DNA of 64,000 nucleotides from JALYJG01 sp033763555 (GCA_033763555.1 JANRKK010000015.1:3278-67277), one strand, 5' to 3'; counted from the stretch's first letter, positions 24,519 to 32,792 are shown. Numbers and translations are program-made. The notes: generated by a model not told the origin, from the sequence alone.

Positions 24519-25016
24519 TTAATTGGGTTCGGCGTGTACAACAACAATTAAACGTTGAGGGTTTTCACGCCGCGCGAGGGCATGATTATCGCCGCATGTA
24601 TAGAGGGATGGATTTCCGGTCAATGCCTCCCCGACGGCGGTGCAGTCTTCCGCTTTGGCGAAATGGCCTTCAGCCCGTCCGGTCGTACTGCCGAATGTGA
24701 TGGTAAAAATTCCGGCCACCGGGCGCGCGGATGAAGGTTCGCCGAGCGGGTTGAAGCCCGGTGCCTTGGTTATGGGTGTGCAGGACGCGGCATTCCGCCG
24801 GGAAGCGGCTTCAACCTTTTCTTTTGCATATGCGCATGCTTCTTGCGTGTTGAAGAGCAGGGGAGCGCGCGGCACGGGCGCGCCATCGGCATCGATAACC
24901 GAAAATGCCCCTTCCACATAATGGGTCGACGGAACTTCCTGGCTGCGTGCGGGCAGGGGAGCGGCGAAAAGCGCCGCAGCGGCGGCGAAAGCGGTAAGGG
25001 TGCAGCGTGCGGGCAT
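24519..25016 (-). CDS. secreted two-module cysteine protein (paralogue group 1)
   Basis: A 165-residue protein with a signal peptide ending ARS. It has the same two-module plan as 24007 and 25134: VEGAFSV...FNTQEACAYAKEKV...ASC and VAGIFTI...FAKAEDCTAVGEAL...YTC. Within each half the helix after the first Cys and the closing Cys align by eye with those of its neighbours, although identity is low. It starts at 25016 and runs into the next gene's leader after 14 bp, so the two may be co-transcribed. Confidence 0.6.
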   Translation of the reverse strand: MPARCTLTAFAAAAALFAAPLPARSQEVPSTHYVEGAFSVIDADGAPVPRAPLLFNTQEACAYAKEKVEAASRRNAASCTPITKAPGFNPLGEPSSARPVAGIFTITFGSTTGRAEGHFAKAEDCTAVGEALTGNPSLYTCGDNHALARRENPQRLIVVVHAEPN

Positions 25017-25133
25017 GGAAACTCCGCCAAAATGATAAACACAATATCGTGAGCTGAGTGTAGGGCGAGCGCGGGTGATTTGTCCCGCACAATCCGCCCG
25101 AGTCGCTGCGCTGCGAAATCAGTTTTATGCAGT

Positions 25134-25622
25134 TTATTGAGGTCCGGAAGGGCCCTCACCCGTGCGGCTAACCTGGGCTTCGCCCGGTCGGTGGCACTTG
25201 GCCCAGAAGGGCATCGTGGTTTGACCTTTAAGATAATCGGTCATTTGAAGACATTCATCGTGGCTGGCGAACACCATATAGCCCGATGCGCCATCCCACC
25301 CACCAAAAGTACCCGTTACAAATGTAGCTTTGACGGTTTCATCATCGACATAACCCGGTAAAGCTGCTGCGAGATCTCTATGGCACCGTGATGCCTGGAG
25401 AATAAGGGGATTGGTCTTGCCAAGGGCGGCTCCAGCCGCGGTGCAACCTTTCAAGCCTTCCGGCCCTTCGCCGAAATTCAAAATCAAAAAAGAATTATTC
25501 GCGAGCGTAAACTGCCCCTGATAAAAAACGGGGGACGGTTTTTGCGGCTCTTGCGCACGGGCGGGGGTGGCGGAAAGGCAAAGGGCGGCTGCGGCGGCGG
25601 CAAGGGATGTGCGCAGGGACAT
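25134..25622 (-). CDS. secreted two-module cysteine protein (paralogue group 1)
   Basis: A 162-residue protein with a signal peptide ending ARA. Modules: YQGQFTLANNSFLILNFGEG...GCTAAGAALG...SRC, then VTGTFGGWDG...HDECLQMTDYL...WAKC. The second module is the closest relative of that in 24007. Double ATG at 25625/25622; the second is better spaced from CAGGAG. The frame extends upstream without a usable start. About 150 bp of non-coding sequence and a terminator separate it from the next gene upstream. Confidence 0.6.
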   Translation of the reverse strand: MSLRTSLAAAAAALCLSATPARAQEPQKPSPVFYQGQFTLANNSFLILNFGEGPEGLKGCTAAGAALGKTNPLILQASRCHRDLAAALPGYVDDETVKATFVTGTFGGWDGASGYMVFASHDECLQMTDYLKGQTTMPFWAKCHRPGEAQVSRTGEGPSGPQ

Positions 25623-25772
25623 CATTCGCTCCTGAGGCTGAGGGATGGGGTTATAAGAGCAGGCTAGTCTTTCCGGCCCGGCAGGTAAAGCAGGCGTGGA
25701 ACAAACATTATTGCGACAGGAAAAGTTGCAGGGCCGCCAATCATCGTGCTGTGGCGTGGCACAGGCCCCAAA

Positions 25773-25802
25773 CAAAAACACCGCCCGGTAAGGGGCGGTG
25801 TT
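25773..25802 (-). terminator. intrinsic terminator of 25825-26103
   Basis: Read on the minus strand, AACACCGCCC pairs with GGGCGGTGTT across a 5-nt loop and is followed by TTTTTG. It lies 23 bp past the stop codon of the Cys/Pro-rich gene. Confidence 0.8.
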
Positions 25803-25824
25803 GAGTGTGAATTTGTTAAATTTA

Positions 25825-26103
25825 TTACTGCGGCCCTGCAGGGCAAATAGGCGGACTGTTAGGCCCGTTTCCACACATGGGACGGTCTGGCGAACAAACT
25901 GGCGGTGCTGGACAAGCAGGAGGAGGAACCGGGCAACGCTTGGACAATGACCTCCAATCAGATTCTCCTACGCTAGATGGTTCCATGCCCATGCTAGATG
26001 TGGATGGTTCCTGAGAGTCGCCCGCCCATCCACGGAGAGCCTGTCCCCCAACAAACACAGTTAACGCCGCAGCGGTCATAGCTATGTTTCTTTTTAGAGA
26101 CAT
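25825..26103 (-). CDS. small secreted Cys/Pro-rich protein
   Basis: A 92-residue protein with a signal peptide (about residues 1-28, hydrophobic ALTVFVGGQAL), a Ser/Met-rich linker, and a compact C-terminal segment with six cysteines among prolines (CPVPPPACPAPPVC, then two more). This knottin-like density suggests a small disulfide-stabilised peptide. GGAG stands nine bases before ATG 26103 and a strong terminator follows, so it is a monocistronic unit. No family recognised. Confidence 0.6.
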   Translation of the reverse strand: MSLKRNIAMTAAALTVFVGGQALRGWAGDSQEPSTSSMGMEPSSVGESDWRSLSKRCPVPPPACPAPPVCSPDRPMCGNGPNSPPICPAGPQ

Positions 26104-26158
26104 GGATAACTCTCCGTTAAAATGGAATCAGTCAACTTTGTCAGATCCACAAAAATTA

Positions 26159-26635
26159 TTATTCCGGCGTATAAGAATAGCCAGAAGAAGCCTTTCTGTA
26201 GGGGCAATGCGGACCACCCGCTTTTACTGGACAACCTTCCGGGGTTTCAGCAAGGGTTGCACCTAAATAGGTGTATGTCACAGGAGCATCGATAGGAACA
26301 CCGCGGTGGGTTATAGGCACCGCAGCAGAAGCATCGGAAGCGCCAGTGCGTCTGTTGAAGCAGTCCGCGCTAATAAAGCCAAACTGACCCGCAACATAAC
26401 CATGACCATTTGGGCCTTGACCACAGATAGCAGCTATGCAAGCAGCAAGGTTGTCAAAGGGAACAGGAGCGTCCGTTTGCACATCTCTTCCTGTATTGTG
26501 TTGAGCAACGAGGTTGTAGGAATCTTGGCAATCAGGTTCGCCCGGCCATCCCGTTGCATTGGCAAAGTTTGGGGCAGCGGTGACAAGTGTGGCAGTGGCA
26601 GCGAAGCCAGCGATAGCTTTTTTCACGTTGAACAT
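26159..26635 (-). CDS. secreted cysteine protein (paralogue group 2)
   Basis: A 158-residue protein with a signal peptide starting MFNVKKAIAG and ending FANA. The mature part has the group-2 module YNLVAQH...FDNLAACIAAIC...GQFGFISADCFN and then a Pro/Gly-rich tail with two more Cys. The 28148 protein shares the MFN start, FANA cleavage region, NLVxQH, a Cys-containing helix, GQFG, xxECxN and a following GxP..V.Y element, so the two are clear paralogues. Function unknown. Confidence 0.6.
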   Translation of the reverse strand: MFNVKKAIAGFAATATLVTAAPNFANATGWPGEPDCQDSYNLVAQHNTGRDVQTDAPVPFDNLAACIAAICGQGPNGHGYVAGQFGFISADCFNRRTGASDASAAVPITHRGVPIDAPVTYTYLGATLAETPEGCPVKAGGPHCPYRKASSGYSYTPE

Positions 26636-26905
26636 CGAATTATCTCCTAGGGTGTTACGAGGTATGTGAACCGCGGCGAGAGATAGGATTTATGGCGTGC
26701 AAAGTAAAGAGGGAATCTGCGCCCGCGTGCGATTTTATGCATTATTTATGCGGGTTTGTAGGCCTGCGCGATGGCGTTAACCAACTAACTCCATGAATAG
26801 TCACTACCTTTGGCTGCAGCCTCTATATACAGGTGTTGCCGACATGCCAGGGAGTGATGACGCTGAAAGCACAGGAACGCCCGGGCTCTGCCGCAGCGTC
26901 AAAAG

Positions 26906-26939
26906 AAAACACCGCCGCGGTTTCCCGGGGCGGTGTTTT
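26906..26939. terminator. terminator-like hairpin downstream of 26962-27891
   Basis: AAAACACCGCC pairs perfectly with GGCGGTGTTTT, with CGCGG/CCCGG-type pairing inside the loop. On the minus strand it lies 23 bp beyond the stop of the two-copy cysteine protein and has T-rich sequence after it. The gap 26636-26961 otherwise shows no gene. Confidence 0.7.
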
Positions 26940-26961
26940 CGTAAGCACTGTTGTTAACAGA

Positions 26962-27891
26962 TTATGGTGTCAAAGGAGAATTTTGGCACTTGCGCGAATT
27001 CTTGGCTACGCAAGGCGGGCAGCCAAAATCATTCTGCAAGGTAGCTGCATCGGAATATAACACGGCGGCATCACGTCCTTTGCCGCTGCGTCTTCCTGCG
27101 GAGTTAAGCGCCACTACTTCATAAGCGTTGCCTGTATCCGTGTTGAGGCAATTCTTGCTGAGAAATTTTCTGCCGTCGATGACTGCATTCAGGTCATCGC
27201 ACATAATTTGCGCGCACTCGGCCAAGCTATTGGCAGGTTTTTGAGTTTGCAGAACACCAGGTCCCCATTCATAGCCTTGAGACACCAGAACATACGGTGA
27301 AGATGCTGGAACCGTTGGACAATCTCCAGGAGCTGGCGTCGGTATGGTAGCCGGGGGAAGTTCGGGCGGCGTAGGATTGACAGCGACCAAGCGTTGGCAT
27401 CTCCGGGTCGATGCACCGCCACCGCAAGGGGCTAGGCCCGGCGGTGTAAAGGGTGTGGCGGCCAGCAAGGACGGCTTCGGCCTGAAATCGCGCCGTGCTT
27501 TGGATACGCCAGCAATTAAGTCGTATTGGTGGGTTGACCCGTTGATGCAGGCCGCTATGCCGACATTGTATCCGCCATTCATTTCTACGACGAGAGCGTT
27601 TGCGCAGGCCGTCAGATTGTTCATTTCATAGGCAACGTGAATCAAGCGTTTTCTTGGTCCAATTCCATCGGGTTGGGGTTGTTTTACATAGTAACCGACG
27701 ACCAAAACTTCCGCAGGCGGCGTTGTAACGGGGCATCCATCTTCGCCCGTAGGGCCGAAATCATACGTTGGAATGGGGATAGGGAAAGCCGGAGATGTTT
27801 GTGCATTCGCATCGCGAACACCACCGATAGTCGTGGCAACAAGGGCCGCACCAGCGGCAATAAATTGAGCGATCTTGCTTTTAACGGACAT
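26962..27891 (-). CDS. secreted protein with two group-2 modules
   Basis: A 309-residue protein with a signal peptide ending ANAQ; GGAGAC lies eight bases before ATG 27891. It carries the group-2 module twice: VLVVGYYV...NNLTACANALV...AACINGSTHQY and YVLVSQGYEW...NSLAECAQIMC...KNCLNTDTGN. A Pro-rich linker with a CGGGAS segment joins them. Each unit is strand, linker, N/x-L-x-A/E-C helix, then CxN, as in 26159 and 28148. A terminator follows. Probably periplasmic or secreted; role unknown. Confidence 0.6.
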   Translation of the reverse strand: MSVKSKIAQFIAAGAALVATTIGGVRDANAQTSPAFPIPIPTYDFGPTGEDGCPVTTPPAEVLVVGYYVKQPQPDGIGPRKRLIHVAYEMNNLTACANALVVEMNGGYNVGIAACINGSTHQYDLIAGVSKARRDFRPKPSLLAATPFTPPGLAPCGGGASTRRCQRLVAVNPTPPELPPATIPTPAPGDCPTVPASSPYVLVSQGYEWGPGVLQTQKPANSLAECAQIMCDDLNAVIDGRKFLSKNCLNTDTGNAYEVVALNSAGRRSGKGRDAAVLYSDAATLQNDFGCPPCVAKNSRKCQNSPLTP

Positions 27892-28105
27892 CACTAAGTC
27901 TCCTTGAGTATGGGTGATTACGCGCGGGAATATAAAACGCGGGCATCCCGGAATGGAAGAAAAAACGCGCCACGGCGGAAGAAAATTCACGCGCTGCGCG
28001 TTAACCATACGAGCGCCTGTCATTCAAGAGCGGATTTGATTTCTGCAGAAAGTTTACAGCGCAAATCCGATTGTGGCGCACCTACGACGATATGCTTTCA
28101 TGATG

Positions 28106-28133
28106 AAAAAGGGCGGCTGCGCAACAGCCGCCC
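28106..28133 (-). terminator. intrinsic terminator of 28148-28594
   Basis: GGGCGGCTG and CAGCCGCCC form a 9-bp stem with a 5-nt loop at 28111-28133. On the minus strand it is followed by TTTTT, 15 bp beyond the gene's stop. Confidence 0.8.
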
Positions 28134-28147
28134 GGTTCGGCGAAAGA

Positions 28148-28594
28148 TTAAGGCGTGCAACTCGGCAAGGAAGCCGGAGACGGGCCGCAAGGCGGCGCGC
28201 CTGCACTGACCGACGAGGTTGTGATGTCGTTGCCAGCATCATCCCGGTAGATCACGGGGCCCTGAGCGGGAGCGCCCTGCGCGTTCCGGTACATTGTGGC
28301 ACGAACAGGTGTGGTGCCATCGCAAGTGTTTACGCATTCGGCCGTGACGAGGCCGAACTGCCCATTAATGATACGGGTGAACATACGATGCTCGCACGCA
28401 TCCTCTCCTGCGAAACCCGCCTCTGTGGCTTTTTCGACATTCGACATGCCGAAATGCTGCGTGACGAGATTGAAGGGCGGCGTTCCTTCTTCGCCGCATT
28501 GCGCGTTGGCGAAACGCGGTGCTGCGATCGCCATGGTTCCGTAAGCGGCCATCGCGGCGGCCGTGGTACGGAACAGTTTTGTCGTATTGAACAT
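28148..28594 (-). CDS. secreted cysteine protein (paralogue group 2)
   Basis: A 148-residue protein with signal peptide MFNTTKLFRT...RFANA. The module FNLVTQH...GEDAC...NGQFGLVTAECVN parallels that in 26159. The C-terminal tail (PPCGPSPASLPSCTP) is Pro/Cys-rich like the tails of other island members. It is the last gene of the island before the plus-strand tail genes resume and has its own terminator. Confidence 0.6.
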   Translation of the reverse strand: MFNTTKLFRTTAAAMAAYGTMAIAAPRFANAQCGEEGTPPFNLVTQHFGMSNVEKATEAGFAGEDACEHRMFTRIINGQFGLVTAECVNTCDGTTPVRATMYRNAQGAPAQGPVIYRDDAGNDITTSSVSAGAPPCGPSPASLPSCTP

Positions 28595-28773
28595 AGGAAT
28601 TCTCCCTCCGGGTAAGAGTTACGGAAAACAAACCCACAACGGCCTGATGTGGGATGGATGAGTAGAGAGATCGGGGTAAGGATGAAATGCGGAAGAAAAT
28701 CCGCACCCTAAATTTTTGGTAAGCCCCCGTTTCATCGAACTGTAAAAAAATCTTCACACAGGAAAGGCAAAAA

Positions 28774-29367
28774 ATGACCACAACGCCCAATCTGGCGATG
28801 AGCTATATCGCGTCGTCGCAGGCGCAGAAGGAAGTCACGCATAATGATGCGCTGAACGACCTCGATTTTCTGGCGCAACCATCGGCAATCGATCACACGC
28901 TGGCAACGCCGCCGGGCTCGCCTGCGACAGGGGACACTTATATTGTTGCATCATCGCCCACGGGCGCGTGGACAGGCTTCGCCAACGCCGTTGTGGCTTA
29001 TTACTCCGGGTGGAAAATCAAAACGCCGCTGGCGGGCTGGGCGGTATGGACGCGCAACGGCAGCCGACTGCTTTATTATACGGGTTCGGCATGGGCGCTG
29101 CTGACAACGCCGAAATTGGATGCAAGCACGACATGGAATCCAGGCTCGATCTCCAGCGGTGCAGGCGCGACCTCATCCGGCATTACGGTGACGGGCGCGG
29201 CGTTCGGCGATTTTGTCATGGTTTCGGCGTCTTATGATTTACAAGGCGTGAGCGCGACGGCTTATGTCTCGGCGTCGAACACGGTGAAAATTCAGCTGAA
29301 CAATCTGACGGGCGGCGGCGTGTCGCTCGGCTCTGGCACCTGGCGGGTGCGGGTGGTGAAATTGTAA
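28774..29367 (+). CDS. DUF2793 phage tail/fibre-associated protein
   Basis: A 197-residue protein. The first 90 residues match DUF2793 (LAMSYIASSQAQKEVTHNDA; TGDTYIVASSPTGAWTG; GWAVWTRNGSRLLYY), found after tip proteins in GTA-like and prophage clusters. The C-terminal half is a Ser/Thr/Gly-rich beta domain (TWNPGSISSGAGATSSGITV), suiting a fibre. AGGAAAGG precedes the start. The structural genes on this strand resume here after the cargo island. Confidence 0.85.
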   Translation: MTTTPNLAMSYIASSQAQKEVTHNDALNDLDFLAQPSAIDHTLATPPGSPATGDTYIVASSPTGAWTGFANAVVAYYSGWKIKTPLAGWAVWTRNGSRLLYYTGSAWALLTTPKLDASTTWNPGSISSGAGATSSGITVTGAAFGDFVMVSASYDLQGVSATAYVSASNTVKIQLNNLTGGGVSLGSGTWRVRVVKL

Positions 29368-29452
29368 GTCGGAAAGTCAGCAATTACGGCAGGTTAGCCC
29401 GGAACTTCTTGTTTTTACTGGAAATTATCCCCGAAACGGGTATAATAAAACC

Positions 29453-29596
29453 ATGCTTTCGATGTTTGCCAAAGCTGCCGTTCAACTGGTCACCCGTGTG
29501 GTGGCGCCTCTTCTTGTGGCGGGCGTTGGCACATCGGTTATCCGCAGGACTTTTGGATATAAACCACCCAAATCCTCGGGTCCGACTTTTGGCTGA
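29453..29596 (+). CDS. 47-aa hydrophobic peptide upstream of lysis genes
   Basis: A short frame from ATG 29453 to TGA encodes a basic peptide with one hydrophobic helix (FAKAAVQLVTRVVAPLLVAG, residues 5-24) and a polar tail rich in Pro, Lys and Gly. A strong terminator begins 29 bp after its stop. A TATAAT lies 7 bp upstream, too close for a conventional leader, and no clear ribosome site is seen. Real expression is uncertain. Confidence 0.35.
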   Translation: MLSMFAKAAVQLVTRVVAPLLVAGVGTSVIRRTFGYKPPKSSGPTFG

Positions 29597-29624
29597 ATAG
29601 CCGGAACATATCTTTTGTAACCAG

Positions 29625-29647
29625 GGCGCGCTGGACGCGCCTTTTTT
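29625..29647 (+). terminator. intrinsic terminator before lysis genes
   Basis: GGCGCG and CGCGCC enclose a 5-nt loop and are followed by six T residues. It separates the tail-fibre/small-peptide segment from the endolysin operon. Confidence 0.8.
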
Positions 29648-29674
29648 GTTGCCTTTAGCACTGAAGGAATTTCC

Positions 29675-29830
29675 ATGATCATCAGGAATGTGTTGGCGCG
29701 GCGGATTCCGCTGGCGCTTGTGGCTGCGTTTTTTCTGCAAGGCATCAGCGGCTTTGAGGAGGGGCTGGCCCCGGCAAAGGAGTTGTGCGCCGTCCGCATC
29801 GGCGGAACATTTGGAGTCTGGGCGCGATGA
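29675..29830 (+). CDS. 51-aa membrane peptide coupled to endolysin (candidate holin/spanin-like)
   Basis: ATG 29675 has AAGGA six bases upstream. The 51-residue product has a basic N-terminus (RNVLARR), one hydrophobic segment (IPLALVAAFFLQGISG, residues 11-26) and a short polar end with one Cys. Its stop overlaps the endolysin start (ATGA), so the two are translationally coupled. A small membrane protein directly before a GH24 lysozyme suggests a lysis accessory, but a three-helix holin is already encoded at 32793. Confidence 0.55.
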   Translation: MIIRNVLARRIPLALVAAFFLQGISGFEEGLAPAKELCAVRIGGTFGVWAR

Positions 29831-30327
29831 TGGATGGAACCATGCCGTTGCCGCCCGCTTTTCTTGCCGTGCGGCGCATGAACGCGGCGGGCGTCGAGCT
29901 GATCAAGATTTACGAAGGGCTGCATCTTACGCCCTATCTGTGCCCGGGAAAAATCTGGACAATCGGTTATGGCCATACGCGCACGGTGCGGTCGGGTATG
30001 GTCATCACGCCGGAGCAGGCCGATCAGTTTCTGAATGACGATCTGCGGCTGGTGGAGCGCGCGGTGCAGCGGCTGGTGCAGGTGCCGCTGAACGACAATC
30101 AGTTCGCGGCGCTGGTGAGTTTTGCGTTCAATGTCGGCATCGCGAATTTTGAGCGTTCGACATTGCTGACACTGCTCAACCGCGGCTGGTACGAACAGGT
30201 GCCCGCGCAGCTGATGCGGTGGAACCGTGCGTCGGGTGAAGTGCTGGGCGGCCTGTCGCGCCGCCGCGCCGCCGAGGGACGGCTATGGAGTATGCCTGTG
30301 CTGCGTGACACGACAGAGATGGTTTAG
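29827..30327 (+). CDS. GH24 phage endolysin (lysozyme)
   Basis: A 166-residue muramidase. The catalytic triad pattern is Glu30 in IKIYEG, Cys39 in PYLCPG (position of Asp in T4 lysozyme, commonly Cys in lambdoid enzymes) and Thr51 in TIGYGHT. The C-terminal lobe has the family blocks LNDNQFAALVSFAFNVG and LGGLSRRRAAEGRLW. It hydrolyses peptidoglycan for lysis. No signal-anchor is present, so it needs a holin. ATG 29827 overlaps the upstream small gene. Confidence 0.93.
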   Translation: MMDGTMPLPPAFLAVRRMNAAGVELIKIYEGLHLTPYLCPGKIWTIGYGHTRTVRSGMVITPEQADQFLNDDLRLVERAVQRLVQVPLNDNQFAALVSFAFNVGIANFERSTLLTLLNRGWYEQVPAQLMRWNRASGEVLGGLSRRRAAEGRLWSMPVLRDTTEMV

Positions 30328-30479
30328 CCATGGTGAATAGCGGCTACCTACATCAAGCATGTAGCGCCAGACTCCAAACTCCCATGGCGTTCGTCTTGTT
30401 GTTGCTTTGGCAGCGCTGGCGAACGATAGAGATGGAGCGGTTGCGCTGGAAGTAGCAGGAGAAGTTGCCAACAGAAACT

Positions 30480-30938
30480 TTATGGTCTGGACAGAGGCCA
30501 TGAATTGCGAAGTGATCCAAATACGGTGGGAGCCGGGCGGCCACTGGGACGAATATTGAGAATAGCTTGAGCAGCCATAGCAATCGAAGACAGAATGGTT
30601 TGGCGTGGAGGTGGTTCAGATCGAATAACAGGGACAGTGATAGGTCTGGCGGTCTCTTTTGAAAATCCAAGTTCTAAGGCAGCGTCTGCAGGCATTTGCA
30701 GTCCAAAATGTTCGCCAACAAAACATACATGCACATCGCTCCTGGCAGCGGAGGATAGAGGAAGAGAGGAGCGTATTTTTGTAACGTCTTGAGATTCTGC
30801 ATTTGGTAATGCAATCAAAAATCGGCCATCGTGTAAGTATACAGTATGTTCGGCCTCAGCGAAGTGTTGACTGATTTCTGGCGAGTCTATGGGATGATCA
30901 AGCACAGAATTATGTCCGGGATTGTATAGTGAAGGCAT
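30480..30938 (-). CDS. hypothetical protein between endolysin and amtB
   Basis: A 152-residue soluble protein starting at 30938, six bases after GGAG. It has the beta segments TVYLHDGRFLIALPNA and VHVCFVGEHFGLQMP and a C-terminal helix (SSIAMAAQAILNI). No signal peptide and no known motif. It opposes the phage genes and is AT-richer, fitting the cargo pattern. The gap 30939-31238 holds promoter-like structure only. Confidence 0.5.
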   Translation of the reverse strand: MPSLYNPGHNSVLDHPIDSPEISQHFAEAEHTVYLHDGRFLIALPNAESQDVTKIRSSLPLSSAARSDVHVCFVGEHFGLQMPADAALELGFSKETARPITVPVIRSEPPPRQTILSSIAMAAQAILNIRPSGRPAPTVFGSLRNSWPLSRP

Positions 30939-31165
30939 AGCAATCTCCTCGTATTTTTGTCCGGCGGAACGGACGGAATAAAATCTCAAATTGATTCTCT
31001 TCTTAAGCCTGAATCGTACGCCTGGATTTTTGCACTGTCCACGCGGTTTTTACTTTCGGGACGATGATTCCTCCTTCTGTGTTGCCGTTATGGTTAAAAT
31101 TCTGCGCCTGATTAATCCTTCCACGGAATGATCGGGAGGGAGGCTGCCAAGCCCTTGACGAATTT

Positions 31166-31216
31166 ATGCTGCTATGCAGCATGGATGATATATCCTGCTG
31201 ATTCGGCAGGGATTTT
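31166..31216 (+). promoter_or_regulatory. amtB leader with two inverted repeats
   Basis: Perfect inverted repeat ATGCTGC-TAT-GCAGCAT (31166-31182) lies just after TTGACG (31155-31160), fitting an operator over the promoter. A second hairpin CCTGC..GCAGG (31194-31209) is followed by GATTTTT and then AAGGAGG, as in an attenuator or ribosome-site control element. I see no NtrC or sigma-54 consensus. Confidence 0.45.
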
Positions 31217-31238
31217 TCATTCCTAAGGAGGTGCGGCG

Positions 31239-32588
31239 ATGGGTGTGGATAAAACAGGCAAAGGGTTTTTTCGGGTTTTCTTTTCTGTTTTTGCCATCGC
31301 CTTCGTGACGCCAGCCCTGGCCTGGGCCGCCGATATTCCGGCGATCAGTCCGGGTGATACTGCCTGGATGCTGACAGCCACCACGTTGGTTTTGCTGATG
31401 ACCATTCCGGGGCTTGCCGTTTTTTACGGCGGGATGGTGCGGCGGCATAATGTGCTGTCGACCGTGATGCAGAGTTTTGCAACCGCGTGTCTTGTTGCCG
31501 TGCTGTGGGCCATTGTCGGTTACAGCCTCGCTTTCACAAATGGCGGAACTTATATCGGCGATTTCGGCCGCATTCTGTTGCGCGGCATGAATATGAGCGA
31601 AGCTTTCACGCTGGGCGCGGGAACGGCCTCCCCCGTGGTGACGACCATTCCTGAAGCGCTGTACATGATGTTCCAGATGACCTTTGCGATCATCACGCCC
31701 GCGCTGATCGCCGGAGCCTTCTGCGACCGCATCAAATTTTCGGCGATGCTGGTGTTCATGGGTTTGTGGTCGCTGGTGGTTTATGCGCCGGTGGCGCATT
31801 GGGTCTGGCATCCGAACGGATTTCTGGCGGCGAAGGGCGTTCTGGATTTCGCAGGCGGTACCGTCGTGCATATCAATGCGGGTGTGGCAGGGCTTGTTGC
31901 TGCGATTTTTATTGGACGGCGATTGCATATGGAAGAAAACTACGCGCCGCATAACCCGGCCTACAGCGTGGTCGGCGCCTCGCTGCTCTGGGTCGGTTGG
32001 TTCGGTTTCAATGCAGGGTCCGCGTTGGGGGCCAATGGCCGCGCCGCGATGGCGATGACCGTGACGATGATCGCGGCAGCGACGGCGGCTCTCTCCTGGA
32101 TGGCGGTGGAATGGAAATTCCGCGGCAAGCCCAGCGTGCTGGGCACGATTACAGGCGCGGTTTCCGGGTTGGTCGTTATCACGCCCGCTTCGGGCTATGT
32201 CGATGCCAGCGGCGCACTGATCATTGGTGCGCTTGGCGGCGGTTTGTGTTTTCTGTCGGCGATGACGGTGAAAGAACGGCTGAAGCTGGATGACAGCCTC
32301 GATTGCTTCGGTGTTCATGGCGTCGGCGGCATGCTGGGCGCCTTGCTGACGGGCATCTTCGCCACATCGGCCATCAGCGGCGTGCCGAGCCAGTCCGGCG
32401 CCATCGAAGGCAACTGGTGGCAGCTGGTGCTGCAGCTGGAAGGTATCGGCGTGACAATTGTGTGGTGCGCGATTGCGACCTGCATCATCCTCTTCCTCAT
32501 CGACCAGACCATCGGTTTGCGCGTTTCGGAAGAGGTGGAACGCGAAGGACTTGACCACGCTCTGCATGGCGAGCGGTTGAGGCATTAG
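31239..32588 (+). CDS. amtB: AmtB-type ammonium transporter
   Basis: A 449-residue inner-membrane ammonium channel with a cleavable-type leader (ending ALAWA) and eleven predicted helices. Signature segments: VFYGGMVRRHNVLST near the start, DFAGGTVVHINAGVAGL with the first pore His, and CFGVHGVGGMLGALLTGIF with the second. Length is normal and the frame intact. No glnK accompanies it, which is unusual. AAGGAGG stands before ATG 31239. It lies between endolysin and holin genes of the phage cluster and on their strand, so it is either cargo or a host gene around which phage genes were inserted. Confidence 0.95.
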   Translation: MGVDKTGKGFFRVFFSVFAIAFVTPALAWAADIPAISPGDTAWMLTATTLVLLMTIPGLAVFYGGMVRRHNVLSTVMQSFATACLVAVLWAIVGYSLAFTNGGTYIGDFGRILLRGMNMSEAFTLGAGTASPVVTTIPEALYMMFQMTFAIITPALIAGAFCDRIKFSAMLVFMGLWSLVVYAPVAHWVWHPNGFLAAKGVLDFAGGTVVHINAGVAGLVAAIFIGRRLHMEENYAPHNPAYSVVGASLLWVGWFGFNAGSALGANGRAAMAMTVTMIAAATAALSWMAVEWKFRGKPSVLGTITGAVSGLVVITPASGYVDASGALIIGALGGGLCFLSAMTVKERLKLDDSLDCFGVHGVGGMLGALLTGIFATSAISGVPSQSGAIEGNWWQLVLQLEGIGVTIVWCAIATCIILFLIDQTIGLRVSEEVEREGLDHALHGERLRH

Positions 32589-32593
32589 ATTTT

Positions 32594-32755
32594 AACGTCA
32601 TCCCGGAAAATTTATGAGGCCATAGGCCGAATAAATTTATCCGGGACCCAGTTCCCCGATCCGATCAAACAGTTGTTGCCGATAAGCCAGCTGGGTTCCA
32701 GATAAACTTTCTTTCGCCGCTGTGCGCCGAAGAGAAAGTTTTCTGGAATGACGTT
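32594..32755. repeat. palindromic repeat family B, copy 2
   Basis: 162 bp from AACGTCAT to ATGACGTT, beginning five bases after the amtB stop and ending 38 bp before the holin start. Shares GGGACCCAGTTCCCC and GAAGAGAAAGTTTTCTGGA with the copy at 5703. It could act as terminator for amtB. Confidence 0.85.
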
Positions 32756-32792
32756 GTAAAAATTTCCCTTTTCCCAAAAATGGAGAATGAAG

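Noticed and set aside
31164..32585. 473-codon open frame antisense to amtB
   Set aside because: His/Gln/Arg-rich translation with no domain; amtB on the other strand is unmistakable.
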